DNA of 64,000 bases from Pectobacterium carotovorum (lineage in GTDB: Bacteria; Pseudomonadota; Gammaproteobacteria; Enterobacterales; Enterobacteriaceae). Position 1 is the first letter of the stretch. Every line of letters begins with the position of its first letter. A model generated the notes under the pieces. It was given only the letters and a program-made list of their open reading frames with translations, searched no databases and was not told where the DNA came from. The translations under genes and the position numbers were made by a program. The stretch is taken from positions 186,001 through 250,000 of the forward strand of contig NZ_FQWI01000005.1 of the NCBI RefSeq assembly GCF_900129615.1. Direction: 5' to 3'. Positions 1 through 10,997 of this stretch are shown one piece after another.

Positions 1-100
1 ATAGCGTAGGCTAAACACAAAATATATTTTAACCTTATCAACTTGAGTTGTTGATTTGTGCAAAAGTTTTATTTTTTATCTGTAAAGTTGAGGTGTGGCT

Positions 101-556
101 ATGGCGACGAAACCAGACAGTAGAATCAGTTGGCTACAGCTACTCCAACGTGGGCAGCATTACATGAAAACGTGGCCAGCAGAAAAGCGGCTGGCGCCTG
201 TATTTCCTGAAAACCGCGTGGCGCGAGCGACGCGATTCGGTATCCGCATCATGCCGCCGCTGGCGGTGTTTACCTTAACGTGGCAGATTGCGCTCGGTGG
301 CCAGCTCGGCCCGGCCATCGCCACCGCGCTGTTTGCCTGTAGCCTGCCGTTGCAGGGGCTTTGGTGGCTGGGTCGCCGTTCTGTGACGCCTTTACCGCCG
401 ACGCTGGTGCAGTGGTTCCATGAGATTCGCCATAAGCTATTGGAGTCAGGCCAGGCATTAGCGCCATTGGAAGAAGCGCCAACTTACCAAGCGTTGGCGG
501 ATGTGCTGAAGCGTGCGTTTAACCAGCTTGATAAGACCTTCCTGGATGATTTGTGA
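101..556 (+). CDS. yfbV: UPF0208 inner-membrane protein YfbV
   Basis: A 151-residue protein that matches E. coli YfbV along its length, including the shared RGQHY.KTWP and KRLAPVF segments near the N terminus and the [10 protein letters not shown] terminus. Two hydrophobic segments, about residues 46-65 and 69-91, predict a small integral inner-membrane protein with both ends on the same side. In E. coli it lies beside ackA-pta and has been linked to chromosome domain organisation; its biochemical role is not settled. An in-frame GTG lies at 95, but the GAGG at 90-93 is almost in contact with it and sits 7 bases from ATG 101, so ATG 101 is preferred. The divergent neighbour expected to the left is outside the window. 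Confidence 0.93.
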   Translation: MATKPDSRISWLQLLQRGQHYMKTWPAEKRLAPVFPENRVARATRFGIRIMPPLAVFTLTWQIALGGQLGPAIATALFACSLPLQGLWWLGRRSVTPLPPTLVQWFHEIRHKLLESGQALAPLEEAPTYQALADVLKRAFNQLDKTFLDDL

Positions 557-720
557 TCGGCGTCAGGCTGTGTGCGGGTTGATGGCTATTTTGTTCTTTC
601 CCCTGTTTCAAATCAAAGAAGCGGTGGCTACCGCTACCGTGACACGATTCAGTATGCGATTCTGAGGCCAATACCTATTTAGCGATATTGGCTTACACCA
701 AAGAGGTTCAGGAGAGCAAC

Positions 721-1215
721 ATGGAAATGACAAATGCCCAGAGATTGATCCTTTCAAATCAATATAAAATGATGACGATGCTCGATCCCGACAACGCCGA
801 GCGCTATCGCCGGTTACAAACCATTATCGAGCGTGGTTATGGTTTGCAGATGCGCGAACTGGACCGTGAGTTTGGCGAGCTGACCGAAGAGGTGTGCCGC
901 ACCATTATTAACATCATGGAAATGCATCATGCTTTGCAGGTGTCGTGGACCAATCTGAAAGATAAGCAGGATTTGGATGAGCGTCGCCTGACCTTCCTGG
1001 GCTTTGATGCCGCAACGGAAGCACGCTACCTCGGTTTTGTACGCTTTATGGTACATGTTGAAGGTCGCTATCCCCACTTTGATGCGGGTACGCATGGGTT
1101 TAACGCTCAGACAAAAATGTGGGAAAAATACAACAGAATGCTGGCTGTTTGGCAATCCTGCCCGCGCCAGTATCACTTGAGTGCAGTTGAGATCGCACAG
1201 ATCATCAACGCCTGA
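721..1215 (+). CDS. yfbU: UPF0304 family protein YfbU
   Basis: A 164-residue soluble protein, the same length as E. coli YfbU and close to it throughout (starts [11 protein letters not shown], ends EIAQIINA). It is helical and charged, without membrane segments or recognisable catalytic motifs. E. coli YfbU has been connected with growth inhibition and cell death phenotypes, but no activity is established. ATG 721 is preceded by CAGGAG, a good ribosome site; the reading frame extends upstream to 688 without support. It lies only 21 bases before the yfbT start, so the two are probably co-transcribed. Confidence 0.92.
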   Translation: MEMTNAQRLILSNQYKMMTMLDPDNAERYRRLQTIIERGYGLQMRELDREFGELTEEVCRTIINIMEMHHALQVSWTNLKDKQDLDERRLTFLGFDAATEARYLGFVRFMVHVEGRYPHFDAGTHGFNAQTKMWEKYNRMLAVWQSCPRQYHLSAVEIAQIINA

Positions 1216-1236
1216 TTAATGAAAAAGGGGCTTTCT

Positions 1237-1893
1237 GTGGAGTGTAAAGGTTTTCTGTTCGACCTCGATGGTACGCTGGTTGATTCACTGCCTGCTGTAG
1301 AACGTGCGTGGATTAACTGGGCAAAAGATCACGATATTGAACCACAGGAAGTGCTGGATTTTATTCATGGCAAGCAGGCAATCACCTCCCTGCGTCACTT
1401 TCTTCAAGGGCAAAGCGAAGAAACGATTCAACAAGAGTTTGATGCGCTGGAAAAAACAGAAGCGTCTGACACGCAGGGCATTGTTGCCATGCCAGGGGCG
1501 AAGGCGCTGTTGGAACGTTTGGATGCGCTGGATATTCCCTGGGCGATTGTGACATCCGGCACGGTGCCGATTGCCAGCGCCCGTCATCATCGCGGAGAAC
1601 TGCCTGCTCCTCGTGCCTTTATTACAGCGGAGCAGGTTGCTAAAGGTAAACCTCACCCCGATGCCTATTTACTTGGTGCACAGCAGCTAGGGCTGAAGCC
1701 GGAAGAGTGTGTCGTCGTTGAGGATGCACCCGCAGGCGTGCTATCGGGCTTGGCGGCTGGCTGCAAGGTCATTGCGGTGAAGGCACCAGCAGACACGCCG
1801 AAACTGGATCAGGTCGATCTGATCCTTGATTCGCTGGAGCAGATAGAAATAGAACCATCACCGAACGGCGCTAAGGTGCTTCTGCGCCGGTAG
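1237..1893 (+). CDS. yfbT: HAD-family sugar phosphatase YfbT
   Basis: A haloacid dehalogenase superfamily phosphatase of 218 residues. Motif I is DLDGT at residues 9-13 with Asp9 as nucleophile and Asp11 as acid/base; motif II is the TS at 106-107; motif III is Lys138 in KGKP; motif IV is the ED at 162-163 in VVEDAPAG. The helical cap lies between motifs I and II, as in the beta-phosphoglucomutase-like subgroup. E. coli YfbT (HxpA) dephosphorylates small sugar and polyol phosphates. GTG 1237 is chosen because AAGGGG (1225-1230) lies six bases before it and the protein then starts like the E. coli one; ATG 1219 has no ribosome site. An intrinsic terminator follows. Confidence 0.92.
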   Translation: MECKGFLFDLDGTLVDSLPAVERAWINWAKDHDIEPQEVLDFIHGKQAITSLRHFLQGQSEETIQQEFDALEKTEASDTQGIVAMPGAKALLERLDALDIPWAIVTSGTVPIASARHHRGELPAPRAFITAEQVAKGKPHPDAYLLGAQQLGLKPEECVVVEDAPAGVLSGLAAGCKVIAVKAPADTPKLDQVDLILDSLEQIEIEPSPNGAKVLLRR

Positions 1894-1938
1894 GTTGTCT
1901 GTAACATAATGACAAAACTGTGACTAAATATGATCAGA

Positions 1939-1961
1939 CCTCGCATCCGCGAGGTTTTTTT
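1939..1961 (+). terminator. Intrinsic terminator after yfbT
   Basis: CCTCGC (1939-1944) pairs with GCGAGG (1949-1954) around a four-base loop and is followed by seven T residues. It ends the yfbU-yfbT transcript. It also overlaps the upstream extension of the yfbS reading frame, which argues against any yfbS start upstream of it. Confidence 0.85.
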
Positions 1962-2016
1962 ATGGCATGCTGAATCACCACCTCTCAATATGCATTTTTC
2001 TGTCAGGGGAACCGTT

Positions 2017-3849
2017 TTGAATAGCGAACTTCTCTGGGTTTTATCCCTGTTGCTGATCGCCATTGTGTTGTTTACCACCAATAAATTACGCATGGACGTC
2101 GTCGCGCTGTTGGTCATCATCGCGTTTGTACTGAGCGGTACACTGACGCTATCTGAAGCGTTGGTAGGGTTCAGCGATCCTAATGTGATATTGATTGCAG
2201 CCCTGTTTGTGATTGGTGAGGGGTTGGTTCGTACCGGTGTTGCTTATCAGGTCGGTGATTGGTTGGTCCGCGTGGCGGGCAGCAGTGAGATGAAGATGCT
2301 GATCTTACTGATGGTCACCGTTGCGCTGCTGGGGGCTTTCATGAGCTCCACTGGCGTTGTCGCGATTTTTATTCCCGTTGTGCTCAGCGTTTCCGCCCGG
2401 ATGAAAATTTCCCCCGGAAGGCTGATGATGCCGCTGAGTTTTGCCGGATTGATTAGCGGCATGATGACGTTGGTCGCGACGCCGCCGAATATGGTGGTGA
2501 GCAGTGAGCTGATGCGTGAAGGTGTTGCGGGCTTTGGTTTTTTCAGCGTGACGCCGATAGGGATGGTGGTATTGCTGCTGGGTGTGGCGTATATGATGGT
2601 GGCGCGTTACTGGCTTGGCGATGCCGAGACGGCAGCAGCAAAAGAGATGTGGAAGAGAAGAACGTTTCGCGATCTGATTCGTGATTACCGACTGACGGGC
2701 AGGGCGCGTCGGCTGGCGATTCGACCAGGATCGCCTTTTATCGGCCACCGTCTTGATGATTTACGCTTGCGTCAGCGCTTTGGTGCGAACGTGGTCGGGA
2801 TTGAGCGCTGGCGTAAATTTCGTCGTGTGATGATCAGCGTGGCGGGCAATACCGAACTTCGCCTGAATGATGTCTTACTGATCGACATGTCGGCGTCTGA
2901 GGTGGACTTACGCGAATTTTGCACCGCACAGCGGCTTGAACCGATGGTGCTGCGCGGTGAGTATTTCTCCGAGCAGGCGCGTGATGTGGGAATGGCGGAA
3001 GTCTCGTTGATTCCCGATTCTGAACTGTTGGGGAAAACGCTGTATGACGTCGGGTTCCGAAGCCGCTACGGCCTGAGTGTCGTGGGGATTCGCCGGTCAG
3101 GTGAAGCGATGGAAGGTATCCTGGCTGATGAGCCGCTCCAGCTCGGTGACATTCTGCTGGTGATGGGCGACTGGCGCATGATTCGACAACTGCACACACA
3201 GAAAAACGACTTCCTTTTACTTAATCTCCCTGCTGAGGTGGATGACGTGGCGCCCGCGGTAAGTCAGGCGCCACACGCGCTGTTTTGTCTGGCGCTGATG
3301 GTAGCGATGATGCTGACGGATGAAATACCGAATGCGGTTGCCGCACTGATCGCCTGTTTGCTGATGGGGAAATTCCGCTGTATCGACATGGAAAGCGCCT
3401 ACCGGGCGATCCACTGGCCGAGTATTATTCTTATCGTCGGAATGATGCCGTTTGCGCTGGCGTTGCAGCAAACGGGCGGTGTGGCGCTGATCGTTAAAGG
3501 GCTGATGGATGTTGCCGGGAACGCCGGGCCGCATGTGATGCTGGTGTGCTTGTTCGTGTTGTGTGCCGTGATCGGTCTGTTTATTTCCAACACGGCGACG
3601 GCGGTGCTGATGGCACCGATTGCGATTGCCGCAGCGAAACAGATGGGCGTGTCGCCTTATCCTTTTGCGATGATCATCGCGATTGCAGCCTCTGCCGCCT
3701 TTATGACCCCAGTGTCATCACCGGTGAATACGCTGGTACTGGGGCCGGGCGGTTATAAATTCGGGGACTTTGTACGCATTGGCGTCCCCTTTACCGTTCT
3801 GGTGATGGTGGTCAGCGTGGTGATGGTACCGTGGCTGTATCCGTTCTGA
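2017..3849 (+). CDS. yfbS: SLC13/DASS-type transporter YfbS with two TrkA-C domains
   Basis: A 610-residue membrane transporter of the divalent anion:sodium symporter superfamily, the same length as E. coli YfbS. The N-terminal half has about five hydrophobic segments, including the [13 protein letters not shown] loop and the [15 protein letters not shown] motif. Two cytoplasmic RCK/TrkA-C-like domains follow (roughly residues 200-290 and 300-390). A second membrane half contains the repeated [15 protein letters not shown] and [15 protein letters not shown] motifs. The substrate is unknown; related proteins carry sulfate or dicarboxylates. The start is unusual: TTG 2017 has AGGGG seven bases upstream and aligns with the E. 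coli N terminus. ATG 1990 is an alternative but has no ribosome site. Confidence 0.9.
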   Translation: MNSELLWVLSLLLIAIVLFTTNKLRMDVVALLVIIAFVLSGTLTLSEALVGFSDPNVILIAALFVIGEGLVRTGVAYQVGDWLVRVAGSSEMKMLILLMVTVALLGAFMSSTGVVAIFIPVVLSVSARMKISPGRLMMPLSFAGLISGMMTLVATPPNMVVSSELMREGVAGFGFFSVTPIGMVVLLLGVAYMMVARYWLGDAETAAAKEMWKRRTFRDLIRDYRLTGRARRLAIRPGSPFIGHRLDDLRLRQRFGANVVGIERWRKFRRVMISVAGNTELRLNDVLLIDMSASEVDLREFCTAQRLEPMVLRGEYFSEQARDVGMAEVSLIPDSELLGKTLYDVGFRSRYGLSVVGIRRSGEAMEGILADEPLQLGDILLVMGDWRMIRQLHTQKNDFLLLNLPAEVDDVAPAVSQAPHALFCLALMVAMMLTDEIPNAVAALIACLLMGKFRCIDMESAYRAIHWPSIILIVGMMPFALALQQTGGVALIVKGLMDVAGNAGPHVMLVCLFVLCAVIGLFISNTATAVLMAPIAIAAAKQMGVSPYPFAMIIAIAASAAFMTPVSSPVNTLVLGPGGYKFGDFVRIGVPFTVLVMVVSVVMVPWLYPF

Positions 3850-3878
3850 CGGTGCTTTTCCGTTATAGCGGACGCTCG

Positions 3879-4478
3879 TTATAACGGAGAATCCTGACTG
3901 ATTTCGTCAAGCGACAGGCTAAAGCTGGGAACGAACACCGTCATGAAATAGTCCATTTCCGGGCTGTGGCGCAGCTGCAAGGTTTTTTCCAGTCGTGCTT
4001 TGGCAAGCGTGAATTCCGCATTGCCTGCGGATAATTCTTCCAGACATTTCAGGTAGGCGCACAGGGCATCTGCCTGTTTAACGATGAGGCGTTCTTCTTC
4101 GCTGGTGTAGTGGTCATCCAGCAGCATGCGATAATCCTGCTGCAACTCTTCCGGCAACATTTCAACCAGTTTCTGCTGTGCAATCTTCTCTATCTTCTTG
4201 TACTCATGTGCGATCTGCGCGTTGTAGTACTTGATCGGCGTCGGCATGTCACCGGTCAGCACCTCGCTGGCATCATGGTACATCGCCAGTAGTGCGATGC
4301 GTTCAGCGTTCAGGTTACCCTCGAATTTGCGGTTTTTGATTACCGCCAGCGCGTGGGCGACGAAGGCGACCTGAAGACTGTGCTCGGAGACATTTTCCGT
4401 GCGCACGTTGCGCATCAGTGGCCAACGGCTGATCAGTTTTAGACGGGATAAATGGGCGAAAAAGTGGCTCTGATTCAT
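3879..4478 (-). CDS. yfbR: 5'-deoxynucleotidase YfbR (HD domain)
   Basis: A 199-residue HD-domain phosphohydrolase. The metal-binding residues are visible as His33, His68-Asp69 (MYHDASE) and Asp137 ([10 protein letters not shown]), the same positions as in E. coli YfbR. That enzyme dephosphorylates deoxyribonucleoside 5'-monophosphates and takes part in dUMP and thymidine metabolism. The gene runs convergent to yfbS, and its last codons overlap an inverted repeat at 3860-3887 that may separate the two transcripts. The start is ATG 4478. Confidence 0.95.
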   Translation of the reverse strand: MNQSHFFAHLSRLKLISRWPLMRNVRTENVSEHSLQVAFVAHALAVIKNRKFEGNLNAERIALLAMYHDASEVLTGDMPTPIKYYNAQIAHEYKKIEKIAQQKLVEMLPEELQQDYRMLLDDHYTSEEERLIVKQADALCAYLKCLEELSAGNAEFTLAKARLEKTLQLRHSPEMDYFMTVFVPSFSLSLDEISQDSPL

Positions 4479-4573
4479 GGCGATCTCTCAGACAACAGCA
4501 CGGTGAAATAGCGATATCGTGGGCATCTATTGTGGGCACTTGCCGGAGATTATGCAAACGAAGGTCAGATTTT

Positions 4574-4596
4574 CGCCGGGCGACGATGGCCCGGCG
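4574..4596 (-). terminator. GC-rich hairpin after alaA, possible terminator
   Basis: CGCCGGGC (4574-4581) and GCCCGGCG (4589-4596) form a perfect eight-base-pair stem with a seven-base loop, 24 bases past the alaA stop codon. There is no T tract on the reverse strand, so it may be a weak or factor-assisted terminator, or a 3'-end stabilising hairpin. Confidence 0.4.
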
Positions 4597-4620
4597 AGGG
4601 TAGGTTCGATGACTGCTGGG

Positions 4621-5835
4621 CTATTGGTGATAGTGCCCCAGGAAACGCCCTAATTTGTGGATCGCCATGTCCAGCTCATCAATACGCGGCAGCGTGACGA
4701 TGCGTACGTGGTCCGGGTAAGGCCAGTTAAACGCGGTTCCCTGCACCAGCAACACTTTCTCCTGCAACAGGAGATCCAGCACCAGTTTTTGGTCGTCGTG
4801 GATATTAAAGCGCTTGGCATCAATGCGTGGGAACATATAGAGCGCGCCGCGTGGTTTTACGCACGATACGCCGGGGATCTGATTGATCAGTTCCCAGGAA
4901 CGGTTGCGCTGCTCGTAAAGGCGTCCGCCGGGTTGAATAAATTCGCTGATGCTCTGATAGCCACCCAGCGCGGTCTGAATCGCATGCTGCATCGGTACGT
5001 TGGCACACAAACGCATAGAGGCCAGCATTTCCAGCCCTTCAATATACCCTTTTGCGTGTTTTTTCGGGCCGTTCAGTACCATCCAACCTTGACGGAAACC
5101 CGCTACGCGGTAGGTCTTGGAAAGCCCGTTGAACGTGACGGTCAGCAAATCCGGCGCGAGTGCGGCAATAGAGTGGTGCTGCGCATCGTCATACAGAATT
5201 TTGTCGTAAATTTCGTCGGCGAAAATGATCAGGTTATGTTCGCGTGCAATCGCCACGATATCCAACAGCAGCTCTTTGCTGTAGACCGCACCCGTTGGAT
5301 TATTCGGGTTGATGATGACAATACCGCGAGTATTGGACGTGATCTTTTTGCGGATATCATCCAAATCGGGGAACCAATCGGAGGACTCATCGCAGAGATA
5401 GTGAACGGCATTGCCGTTAGACAGGGAAACCGCTGCGGTCCAAAGCGGGTAATCCGGCGCAGGAACCAGCATTTCATCGCCTGGGTTAAGCAACGCCTGC
5501 ATGGATTGCACGATGAGTTCGGAAACACCGTTACCAATATAGACGTCTTCAACCGTAATATCGCGCATATCCCGCGCCTGATAGTGCTGAACGATGGCTT
5601 TGCGGGCGGAATACAGACCTTTTGAATCACAGTAGCCCTGTGCGGTAGGCAGATTACGGATCACATCGACCAGAATTTCGTCCGGTGCCTCGAAGCCGAA
5701 AGGGGCAGGGTTGCCAATGTTCAGTTTAAGGACTTTATTACCTTCTTCTTCAAGCCGCTTGGCTTCCTTTAAGACTGGGCCACGGATGTCATAGCATACG
5801 TTCTCCAGTTTCTTGGATTTTTCAATCGGAGACAT
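4621..5835 (-). CDS. alaA: Glutamate-pyruvate (alanine) aminotransferase AlaA
   Basis: A PLP-dependent fold-type I aminotransferase of 404 residues, nearly identical in layout to E. coli AlaA (formerly YfbQ), which converts pyruvate and glutamate to alanine and 2-oxoglutarate. Lys240 in NGLSKTYRVAG is the PLP lysine. NPNNPTGAVY (about 176-185), FADEIYD (205-211) and the GFRQGW that follows the lysine are the usual PLP- and carboxylate-binding motifs. The reading frame extends 63 codons upstream, but the protein homologous to AlaA starts at ATG 5835 (MSPIEKS), with AGAAGG about a dozen bases upstream. It is divergent from lrhA across a 500-base region, the same arrangement as in E. coli. Confidence 0.95.
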   Translation of the reverse strand: MSPIEKSKKLENVCYDIRGPVLKEAKRLEEEGNKVLKLNIGNPAPFGFEAPDEILVDVIRNLPTAQGYCDSKGLYSARKAIVQHYQARDMRDITVEDVYIGNGVSELIVQSMQALLNPGDEMLVPAPDYPLWTAAVSLSNGNAVHYLCDESSDWFPDLDDIRKKITSNTRGIVIINPNNPTGAVYSKELLLDIVAIAREHNLIIFADEIYDKILYDDAQHHSIAALAPDLLTVTFNGLSKTYRVAGFRQGWMVLNGPKKHAKGYIEGLEMLASMRLCANVPMQHAIQTALGGYQSISEFIQPGGRLYEQRNRSWELINQIPGVSCVKPRGALYMFPRIDAKRFNIHDDQKLVLDLLLQEKVLLVQGTAFNWPYPDHVRIVTLPRIDELDMAIHKLGRFLGHYHQ

Positions 5836-6336
5836 AAATAGTACGAGCCTTCTGCAGAGAGCGCATATTCCCAGACGGAATAGCATAACCTGCTTAATGT
5901 ACTCTTCCTGCAGTACCTTTTGAAGAATGATTATCGCTTTTGCTGCAAATGGTTGCGCATCTGCACTATATGGTTGTGTACTCGTTGGATGGTGCGATAT
6001 GGTAGGGGGCGGACAACTGTTCATGCCGCACTTTTTTAGCGCCAGAATAGGGTGACAGGGAGAGCGTGTTTATTTAAGTGTGGAGCGTATTTATTTCGCA
6101 AGATGAAATAAAGGGAAGGTGCCGTTGTTATTGAATTAAGGATTAAGGCTGGTGAGTCATTTAATTACATGATGTCTTACCAATGGAAAGGCGATAGTGG
6201 TAACGAAATATAAGTATTTTTTTGCCCTTATCGTGCGTCTGCGATAGTGTCTTTAAATGTATCGGTCATTACCTGTACATGTAATAAAACACCAGGAATA
6301 TTTTGTTAAAATTAAAATAGATAAGTGAAAAATCGT
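5836..6336. other. alaA-lrhA divergent intergenic region
   Basis: About 500 bases between two divergent genes, becoming AT-rich towards lrhA. It must hold the alaA promoter (reverse) and the lrhA promoter (forward). The upstream extension of the alaA reading frame falls here and shows no protein-like similarity. No repeat, RNA gene or recognisable operator was identified. In E. coli the lrhA upstream region is also long and carries LrhA and RcsB control sites; none could be placed here by eye. Confidence 0.5.
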
Positions 6337-7287
6337 ATGACCAGTGCAAATCGACCAGTACTTAATCTCGATCTTGATTTACTGAGGACGTTTGTTGCCG
6401 TTGCAGATTTAAATACATTTGCAGCGGCGGCGACCGCAGTCAATAGAACCCAATCGGCTGTCAGTCAACAGATGCAGCGGCTGGAGCAACTCATCGGAAA
6501 GGAGCTTTTTGCCCGACACGGGCGTAATAAATTGCTGACCGAACATGGTATCCAGTTTCTGGGTTATGCCAGAAAAATATTACAATTCAATGATGAAGCT
6601 TGTATTTCATTAATGTACAGCGATATTCAGGGTACGCTGACCATCGGGGCGTCTGACGATACTGCAGACACCATCCTTCCTTATATTTTGCATCGGGTGA
6701 CATCCGTATTTCCTAAACTCTCCGTCAATGTCAGCGTAAAACGTAGCGCTGAAATGATGGAAATGTTGAATCAGGGGAAAATAGATCTGGTTATTACCAC
6801 AATGAACGGTGTGGTGTTTCCGCATGTGTTATTACGCAGTTCTCCAACGTTATGGTATTGCGCGGCGGATTATCAGTTCCGATCGCAAGAACCTGTACCT
6901 CTGGTTGTTCTGGATGAGCCGAGTCCTTTCCGGACGTTGGCTACGCAGCAACTGACGGCCGCAGGGATCCCCTGGAGAATTGCGTATGTGGCTTCAACGC
7001 TGTCTGCTGTACGTGCCGCGGTGAAGGCCGGAATGGGTATTACCGTGCGGTCGGTGGAAATGATGAGTCCAGAATTGCGGGTGTTGGGCGAAGAGGAAGG
7101 GTTGCCGAGATTGCCTGAAACACGTTATTTCCTCTGCCAGAATCCTAATCAGGAGAATGAGCTGGCAACGGCAATTTTCAATGTGATTGAATCAGGGAAG
7201 CCCTCTCACATTACGCCTGTCAGCATGTTAACAAACAGCACGAATGAAAAACTGTCTTCCGACCCGTCGCTGAAGGATGCGATCTAA
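6337..7287 (+). CDS. lrhA: LysR-family regulator LrhA/HexA
   Basis: A LysR-type transcription factor of 316 residues. The winged helix-turn-helix covers about residues 12-72, with the strongly conserved [19 protein letters not shown] and [14 protein letters not shown] segments shared with E. coli LrhA. The effector domain (about 95-290) is less conserved, and the C-terminal tail is divergent. In Pectobacterium the homologue is HexA, and in Dickeya PecT; both repress secreted plant-cell-wall-degrading enzymes and motility. That role is established for those proteins and inferred here. ATG 6337 matches the family start (M.SANRP); the in-frame GTG at 6325 has no better ribosome site. The place between alaA and nuoA is conserved with E. 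coli. Confidence 0.93.
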   Translation: MTSANRPVLNLDLDLLRTFVAVADLNTFAAAATAVNRTQSAVSQQMQRLEQLIGKELFARHGRNKLLTEHGIQFLGYARKILQFNDEACISLMYSDIQGTLTIGASDDTADTILPYILHRVTSVFPKLSVNVSVKRSAEMMEMLNQGKIDLVITTMNGVVFPHVLLRSSPTLWYCAADYQFRSQEPVPLVVLDEPSPFRTLATQQLTAAGIPWRIAYVASTLSAVRAAVKAGMGITVRSVEMMSPELRVLGEEEGLPRLPETRYFLCQNPNQENELATAIFNVIESGKPSHITPVSMLTNSTNEKLSSDPSLKDAI

Positions 7288-7306
7288 TCGTAATGGGTAG
7301 TTAACT

Positions 7307-7342
7307 ATCATTCGGGGAGGGTAGGGATGCACCCCGAATGAT
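7307..7342 (+). terminator. Hairpin after lrhA
   Basis: ATCATTCGGGG (7307-7317) and CCCCGAATGAT (7332-7342) form a perfect 11-base-pair stem with a 14-base purine-rich loop, 20 bases after the lrhA stop codon. No T tract follows, so termination efficiency is uncertain, but position and stability suggest it closes the lrhA transcript. Confidence 0.5.
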
Positions 7343-7964
7343 GATGATTTATGACTAAGGTGTTAAACCCGCATCGGCAGCGCCTTCTTGGCCTGATTTC
7401 TTCACGCCGATCCCACTTTGCGTTTTCCATTCCACATCAATAGGCTAGGCGCGGCGAGATTAATGATTATCTCTATTTTATAAAACGCCGGTTCTATTTT
7501 TTTAAAATAATGTTATGGAAAATAGCGTCAAACCTTGTCCAGCATCGTCTTGATTTTTTTACTAACTAAATTGGTAAAAATGTGTGCTGGATCAAAAAAT
7601 ACCCCTAATAACCACATGGGGGAACAGGCATTTCCTGTGAAAATGGTATAGTGACGCGGTGAACTTGCTTCCTGTGCTGCTACACACTGGTTAACTAACA
7701 AAAGTACTGACTCGATTTAGCTGCGGGTGAGAACACAAAATGTTAACAAAACAGCGTGCATGTAAAGTAATGTACTGTTATTTTTAGTAAGGTTGAAAAA
7801 AAGGTTACAAATTTAGGGGCTCAACCATACCAAGCAAGGCTTACCTGATACGTTTCCGTGCTTTTTTGTGGTTATTAATCCTTCCTTTTAATCGATGTGG
7901 CGCATTAACTGCCGATAATAGAGCAGAGATGTTACCCGCCACTTTTGATGAGTAAGCAAAGAGA
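7343..7964 (+). promoter_or_regulatory. nuo operon promoter region
   Basis: A 620-base gene-free stretch in front of nuoA, AT-rich between about 7440 and 7900. In E. coli the nuo operon has a long upstream region regulated by ArcA, NarL, FNR, IHF and Fis. Here one TACCCCT heptamer matching the NarL consensus occurs near 7600, followed by a CATGGGGG stretch on the same strand. An exact promoter could not be assigned. nuoA itself has a weak AAAGAG ribosome site directly before ATG 7965. Confidence 0.4.
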
Positions 7965-8405
7965 ATGTCAACAACTACTGAAATCCTCGCCCATCATTGG
8001 GCATTTGGGCTATTCCTTATCATTGCCGTAGGCCTTTGCGTCTTCATGCTGACCGGTGGGTTCTTGCTGGGGGGGAGAGCAAAAGGCAGGGCCAAAAACG
8101 TACCTTATGAATCTGGTATCGACTCCGTAGGTTCAGCACGGTTACGCCTGTCTGCTAAATTTTATCTTGTCGCTATGTTCTTCGTGATCTTCGACGTTGA
8201 AGCCCTCTATCTCTACGCTTGGGCTGTGTCTATCAAAGAAAGCGGCTGGATTGGCTTCATTGAAGCAACCATTTTCATTTTGGTGCTGTTGGCTGGTTTG
8301 ATTTATCTGGTACGCGTTGGGGCACTTGACTGGACCCCGGTACGTTCCAAGAGACAAGTCGTTAAATCAGACATCATCAACACTACCAACAATCATCCGC
8401 AGTAA
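7965..8405 (+). CDS. nuoA: NADH-quinone oxidoreductase subunit A
   Basis: A small membrane subunit of respiratory complex I, 146 residues. It has three hydrophobic helices (about residues 14-36, 66-88, 96-118) and the conserved loop [15 protein letters not shown] between the first two, which lies near the quinone cavity in solved complex I structures. It is first of the 13 nuo genes, all in one direction with little spacing. The C-terminal tail after DWTPVRS is polar and variable, as usual. Confidence 0.97.
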   Translation: MSTTTEILAHHWAFGLFLIIAVGLCVFMLTGGFLLGGRAKGRAKNVPYESGIDSVGSARLRLSAKFYLVAMFFVIFDVEALYLYAWAVSIKESGWIGFIEATIFILVLLAGLIYLVRVGALDWTPVRSKRQVVKSDIINTTNNHPQ

Positions 8406-8422
8406 CAGCGAGGCATTTTAAG

Positions 8423-9097
8423 ATGGACTATACGCTCACCCGCATAGAGCCGGACGGTGAGAATGACCGTTATCCCCTGCAACGTCAGGAGATCGTTTCC
8501 GACCCTCTGGAGCAACATGTTCACCGCAGTGTCTATATGGGCAAACTGGAACATGCATTACACGATACGGTGAACTGGGGGCGTCAGAACTCCCTGTGGC
8601 CGTACAACTTCGGCCTGTCTTGTTGCTACGTAGAAATGGTGACGTCATTTACCGCCGTTCATGACGTGGCGCGTTTTGGTGCTGAAGTTCTGCGTGCGTC
8701 GCCACGTCAGGCCGACTTCATGGTAGTCGCGGGAACCTGTTTTACCAAAATGGCCCCCGTTATTCAGCGTCTGTACGAGCAAATGCTTGAGCCTAAATGG
8801 GTTATCTCCATGGGCGCATGTGCTAACTCCGGCGGTATGTACGATATCTATTCCGTTGTTCAGGGCGTAGATAAATTCCTGCCTGTTGATGTGTATATTC
8901 CGGGCTGCCCGCCGCGTCCTGAAGCCTACATGCAAGCGCTGTTGCTGCTGAAAGAATCCATCGGTAAAGAACGCCGCCCTCTGTCATGGGTGGTGGGTGA
9001 ACAGGGCGTTTACCGCGCCAACATGCAATCTGAGCGTGAGCGCAAACGCGGCGAGCGAATCGCTGTGACTAACCTGCGTTCGCCTGATGAGATTTGA
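8423..9097 (+). CDS. nuoB: NADH-quinone oxidoreductase subunit B
   Basis: Peripheral-arm subunit of 224 residues that carries the N2 [4Fe-4S] cluster, the last electron donor to quinone. The four ligands are visible: the tandem Cys67-Cys68 (LSCCYVEM), Cys133 ([10 protein letters not shown]) and Cys162 (PGCPPRPE). It starts 17 bases after nuoA. A 98-base gap separates it from nuoCD. Confidence 0.97.
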   Translation: MDYTLTRIEPDGENDRYPLQRQEIVSDPLEQHVHRSVYMGKLEHALHDTVNWGRQNSLWPYNFGLSCCYVEMVTSFTAVHDVARFGAEVLRASPRQADFMVVAGTCFTKMAPVIQRLYEQMLEPKWVISMGACANSGGMYDIYSVVQGVDKFLPVDVYIPGCPPRPEAYMQALLLLKESIGKERRPLSWVVGEQGVYRANMQSERERKRGERIAVTNLRSPDEI

Positions 9098-9195
9098 CCT
9101 GTAGATGATAAACCCGGTGACCGTGTAATACCTCGATAATAGTGTGCGGTCATTATCAGCTACAGAAATAGCACATTTAATGTGGTGACATATTT

Positions 9196-10995
9196 ATGAC
9201 AGATTTAACGACACACGATCTCGCTCAGCCAGGCTGGCAAACCCGCGATCACCTTAACGATCCGGTCGTTGGCGAACTGTGTAACCGTTTTGGACCAGAT
9301 GCATTTACTGTACAGGCAACCCGCACAGGGATCCCTGTTGTGTGGGTCAAGCGTGAGCAATTACTGGATGTTGTCGCATTCCTGAAAAAACAGCCGAAGC
9401 CTTATGTCATGCTGTTTGACCTGCACGGTATGGATGAGCGCCTGCGCACCCATCGTGAAGGTTTACCTGCCGCCGACTACTCCGTCTTTTATCACATCAT
9501 TTCCATCGAGCGTAACCGCGACATCATGCTGAAAGTCGCGTTAGCCGAGAGCGATCTGCATGTACCGACCGTGACCAAACTGTTCCCGAATGCCAACTGG
9601 TATGAGCGCGAAACGTGGGAAATGTTTGGTATTACGTTCAATGGTCACCCGCACCTGACGCGCATCATGATGCCGCAGACGTGGGAAGGGCATCCGTTGC
9701 GTAAAGATTATCCGGCGCGTGCGACCGAATTCGATCCTTTCGAGCTGACCAAGCAGAAAGAAGATCTGGAAATGGAATCGCTGACGTTCAAACCGGAAGA
9801 GTGGGGAATGAAGCGCGGTACTGAAAATGAGGACTTCATGTTCCTCAACCTCGGTCCGAACCACCCGTCTTCACACGGTGCCTTCCGTATTATTCTGCAA
9901 CTGGACGGTGAAGAAATCGTCGACTGCGTGCCTGATGTGGGTTACCACCATCGCGGTGCGGAGAAAATGGGCGAGCGCCAGTCTTGGCACAGCTACATTC
10001 CTTATACCGACCGTATTGAATACCTCGGCGGCTGCGTTAACGAAATGCCGTACGTACTGGCCGTGGAAAAACTGGCAGGTATTGAGGTGCCGGATCGCGT
10101 CAAGACGATTCGCGTGATGCTGTCTGAGCTGTTCCGTATTAATAGCCATCTGCTGTACATCAGTACCTATATTCAGGACGTCGGTGCGATGACACCGGTG
10201 TTCTTTGCGTTTACTGACCGCCAGAAAATTTACGATTTGGTTGAAGCGATTACCGGCTTCCGTATGCACCCGGCGTGGTTCCGTATTGGCGGTGTGGCGC
10301 ACGATCTGCCACGCGGCTGGGAACGTCTGCTGCGTGAGTTCCTTGACTGGATGCCGGCTCGTTTGGACACCTATGTCAAATCCGCGTTGCAGAACACCAT
10401 TCTGAAAGGCCGTACTCAGGGCGTCGCCGCCTACAATGCGAAAGAAGCATTGGATTGGGGCGTAACGGGTGCGGGTCTGCGTGCCACGGGTATTGGTTTT
10501 GACGTACGTAAATGGCGTCCGTATTCCGGTTATGAAAACTTTGACTTTGAAGTGCCAGTGGGCGATGGCATCAGCGATTGCTATAGCCGCGTGATGCTGA
10601 AAGTCGAAGAACTGCGTCAGAGCTTACGTATTCTGGATCAGTGCCTCAAGAATATGCCGGAAGGCCCGTTCAAAGCGGATCACCCGCTGACGACGCCGCC
10701 GCCAAAAGAGCGCACGTTGCAGCATATCGATACCCTGATCAACCACTTCCTTCAGGTTTCCTGGGGACCGGTGATGCCTGCCAATGAATCATTCCAGATG
10801 GTTGAGGCAACGAAGGGCATTAACAGCTATTACCTGACCAGTGACGGCGGCACGATGAGCTACCGTACCCGTATTCGCACGCCGAGCTATGCGCATCTGC
10901 AACAGATTCCTTCTGTAATTCGCGGATGTCTGGTATCCGACCTGATCGTTTACCTCGGCAGTATTGATTTCGTAATGTCAGATGTGGACCGCTAA
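9196..10995 (+). CDS. nuoC: NADH-quinone oxidoreductase fused subunit C/D
   Basis: A single 599-residue protein combining NuoC (about residues 1-180, 30-kDa subunit domain with the [14 protein letters not shown] end segment) and NuoD (about 200-599, 49-kDa subunit, descended from the hydrogenase large subunit). The fusion is normal for enterobacteria. NuoD features include [12 protein letters not shown], which contributes the His at the quinone site, and [16 protein letters not shown]; the chain ends SDVDR as in E. coli. It forms the quinone chamber with NuoB and NuoH. The ribosome site before ATG 9196 is weak. Confidence 0.97.
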   Translation: MTDLTTHDLAQPGWQTRDHLNDPVVGELCNRFGPDAFTVQATRTGIPVVWVKREQLLDVVAFLKKQPKPYVMLFDLHGMDERLRTHREGLPAADYSVFYHIISIERNRDIMLKVALAESDLHVPTVTKLFPNANWYERETWEMFGITFNGHPHLTRIMMPQTWEGHPLRKDYPARATEFDPFELTKQKEDLEMESLTFKPEEWGMKRGTENEDFMFLNLGPNHPSSHGAFRIILQLDGEEIVDCVPDVGYHHRGAEKMGERQSWHSYIPYTDRIEYLGGCVNEMPYVLAVEKLAGIEVPDRVKTIRVMLSELFRINSHLLYISTYIQDVGAMTPVFFAFTDRQKIYDLVEAITGFRMHPAWFRIGGVAHDLPRGWERLLREFLDWMPARLDTYVKSALQNTILKGRTQGVAAYNAKEALDWGVTGAGLRATGIGFDVRKWRPYSGYENFDFEVPVGDGISDCYSRVMLKVEELRQSLRILDQCLKNMPEGPFKADHPLTTPPPKERTLQHIDTLINHFLQVSWGPVMPANESFQMVEATKGINSYYLTSDGGTMSYRTRIRTPSYAHLQQIPSVIRGCLVSDLIVYLGSIDFVMSDVDR

Positions 10996-10997
10996 TT

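Noticed and set aside
3860-3887. Inverted repeat CCGTTAT..ATAACGG between yfbS and yfbR as a bidirectional terminator
   Set aside because: The stem is only seven base pairs, has no T tract on either side, and overlaps the last codons of yfbR.
4657-5625. A 322-codon open frame on the forward strand opposite alaA
   Set aside because: It is fully antisense to the highly conserved alaA, shows no family similarity, and has the composition expected from complementing a high-GC coding frame.
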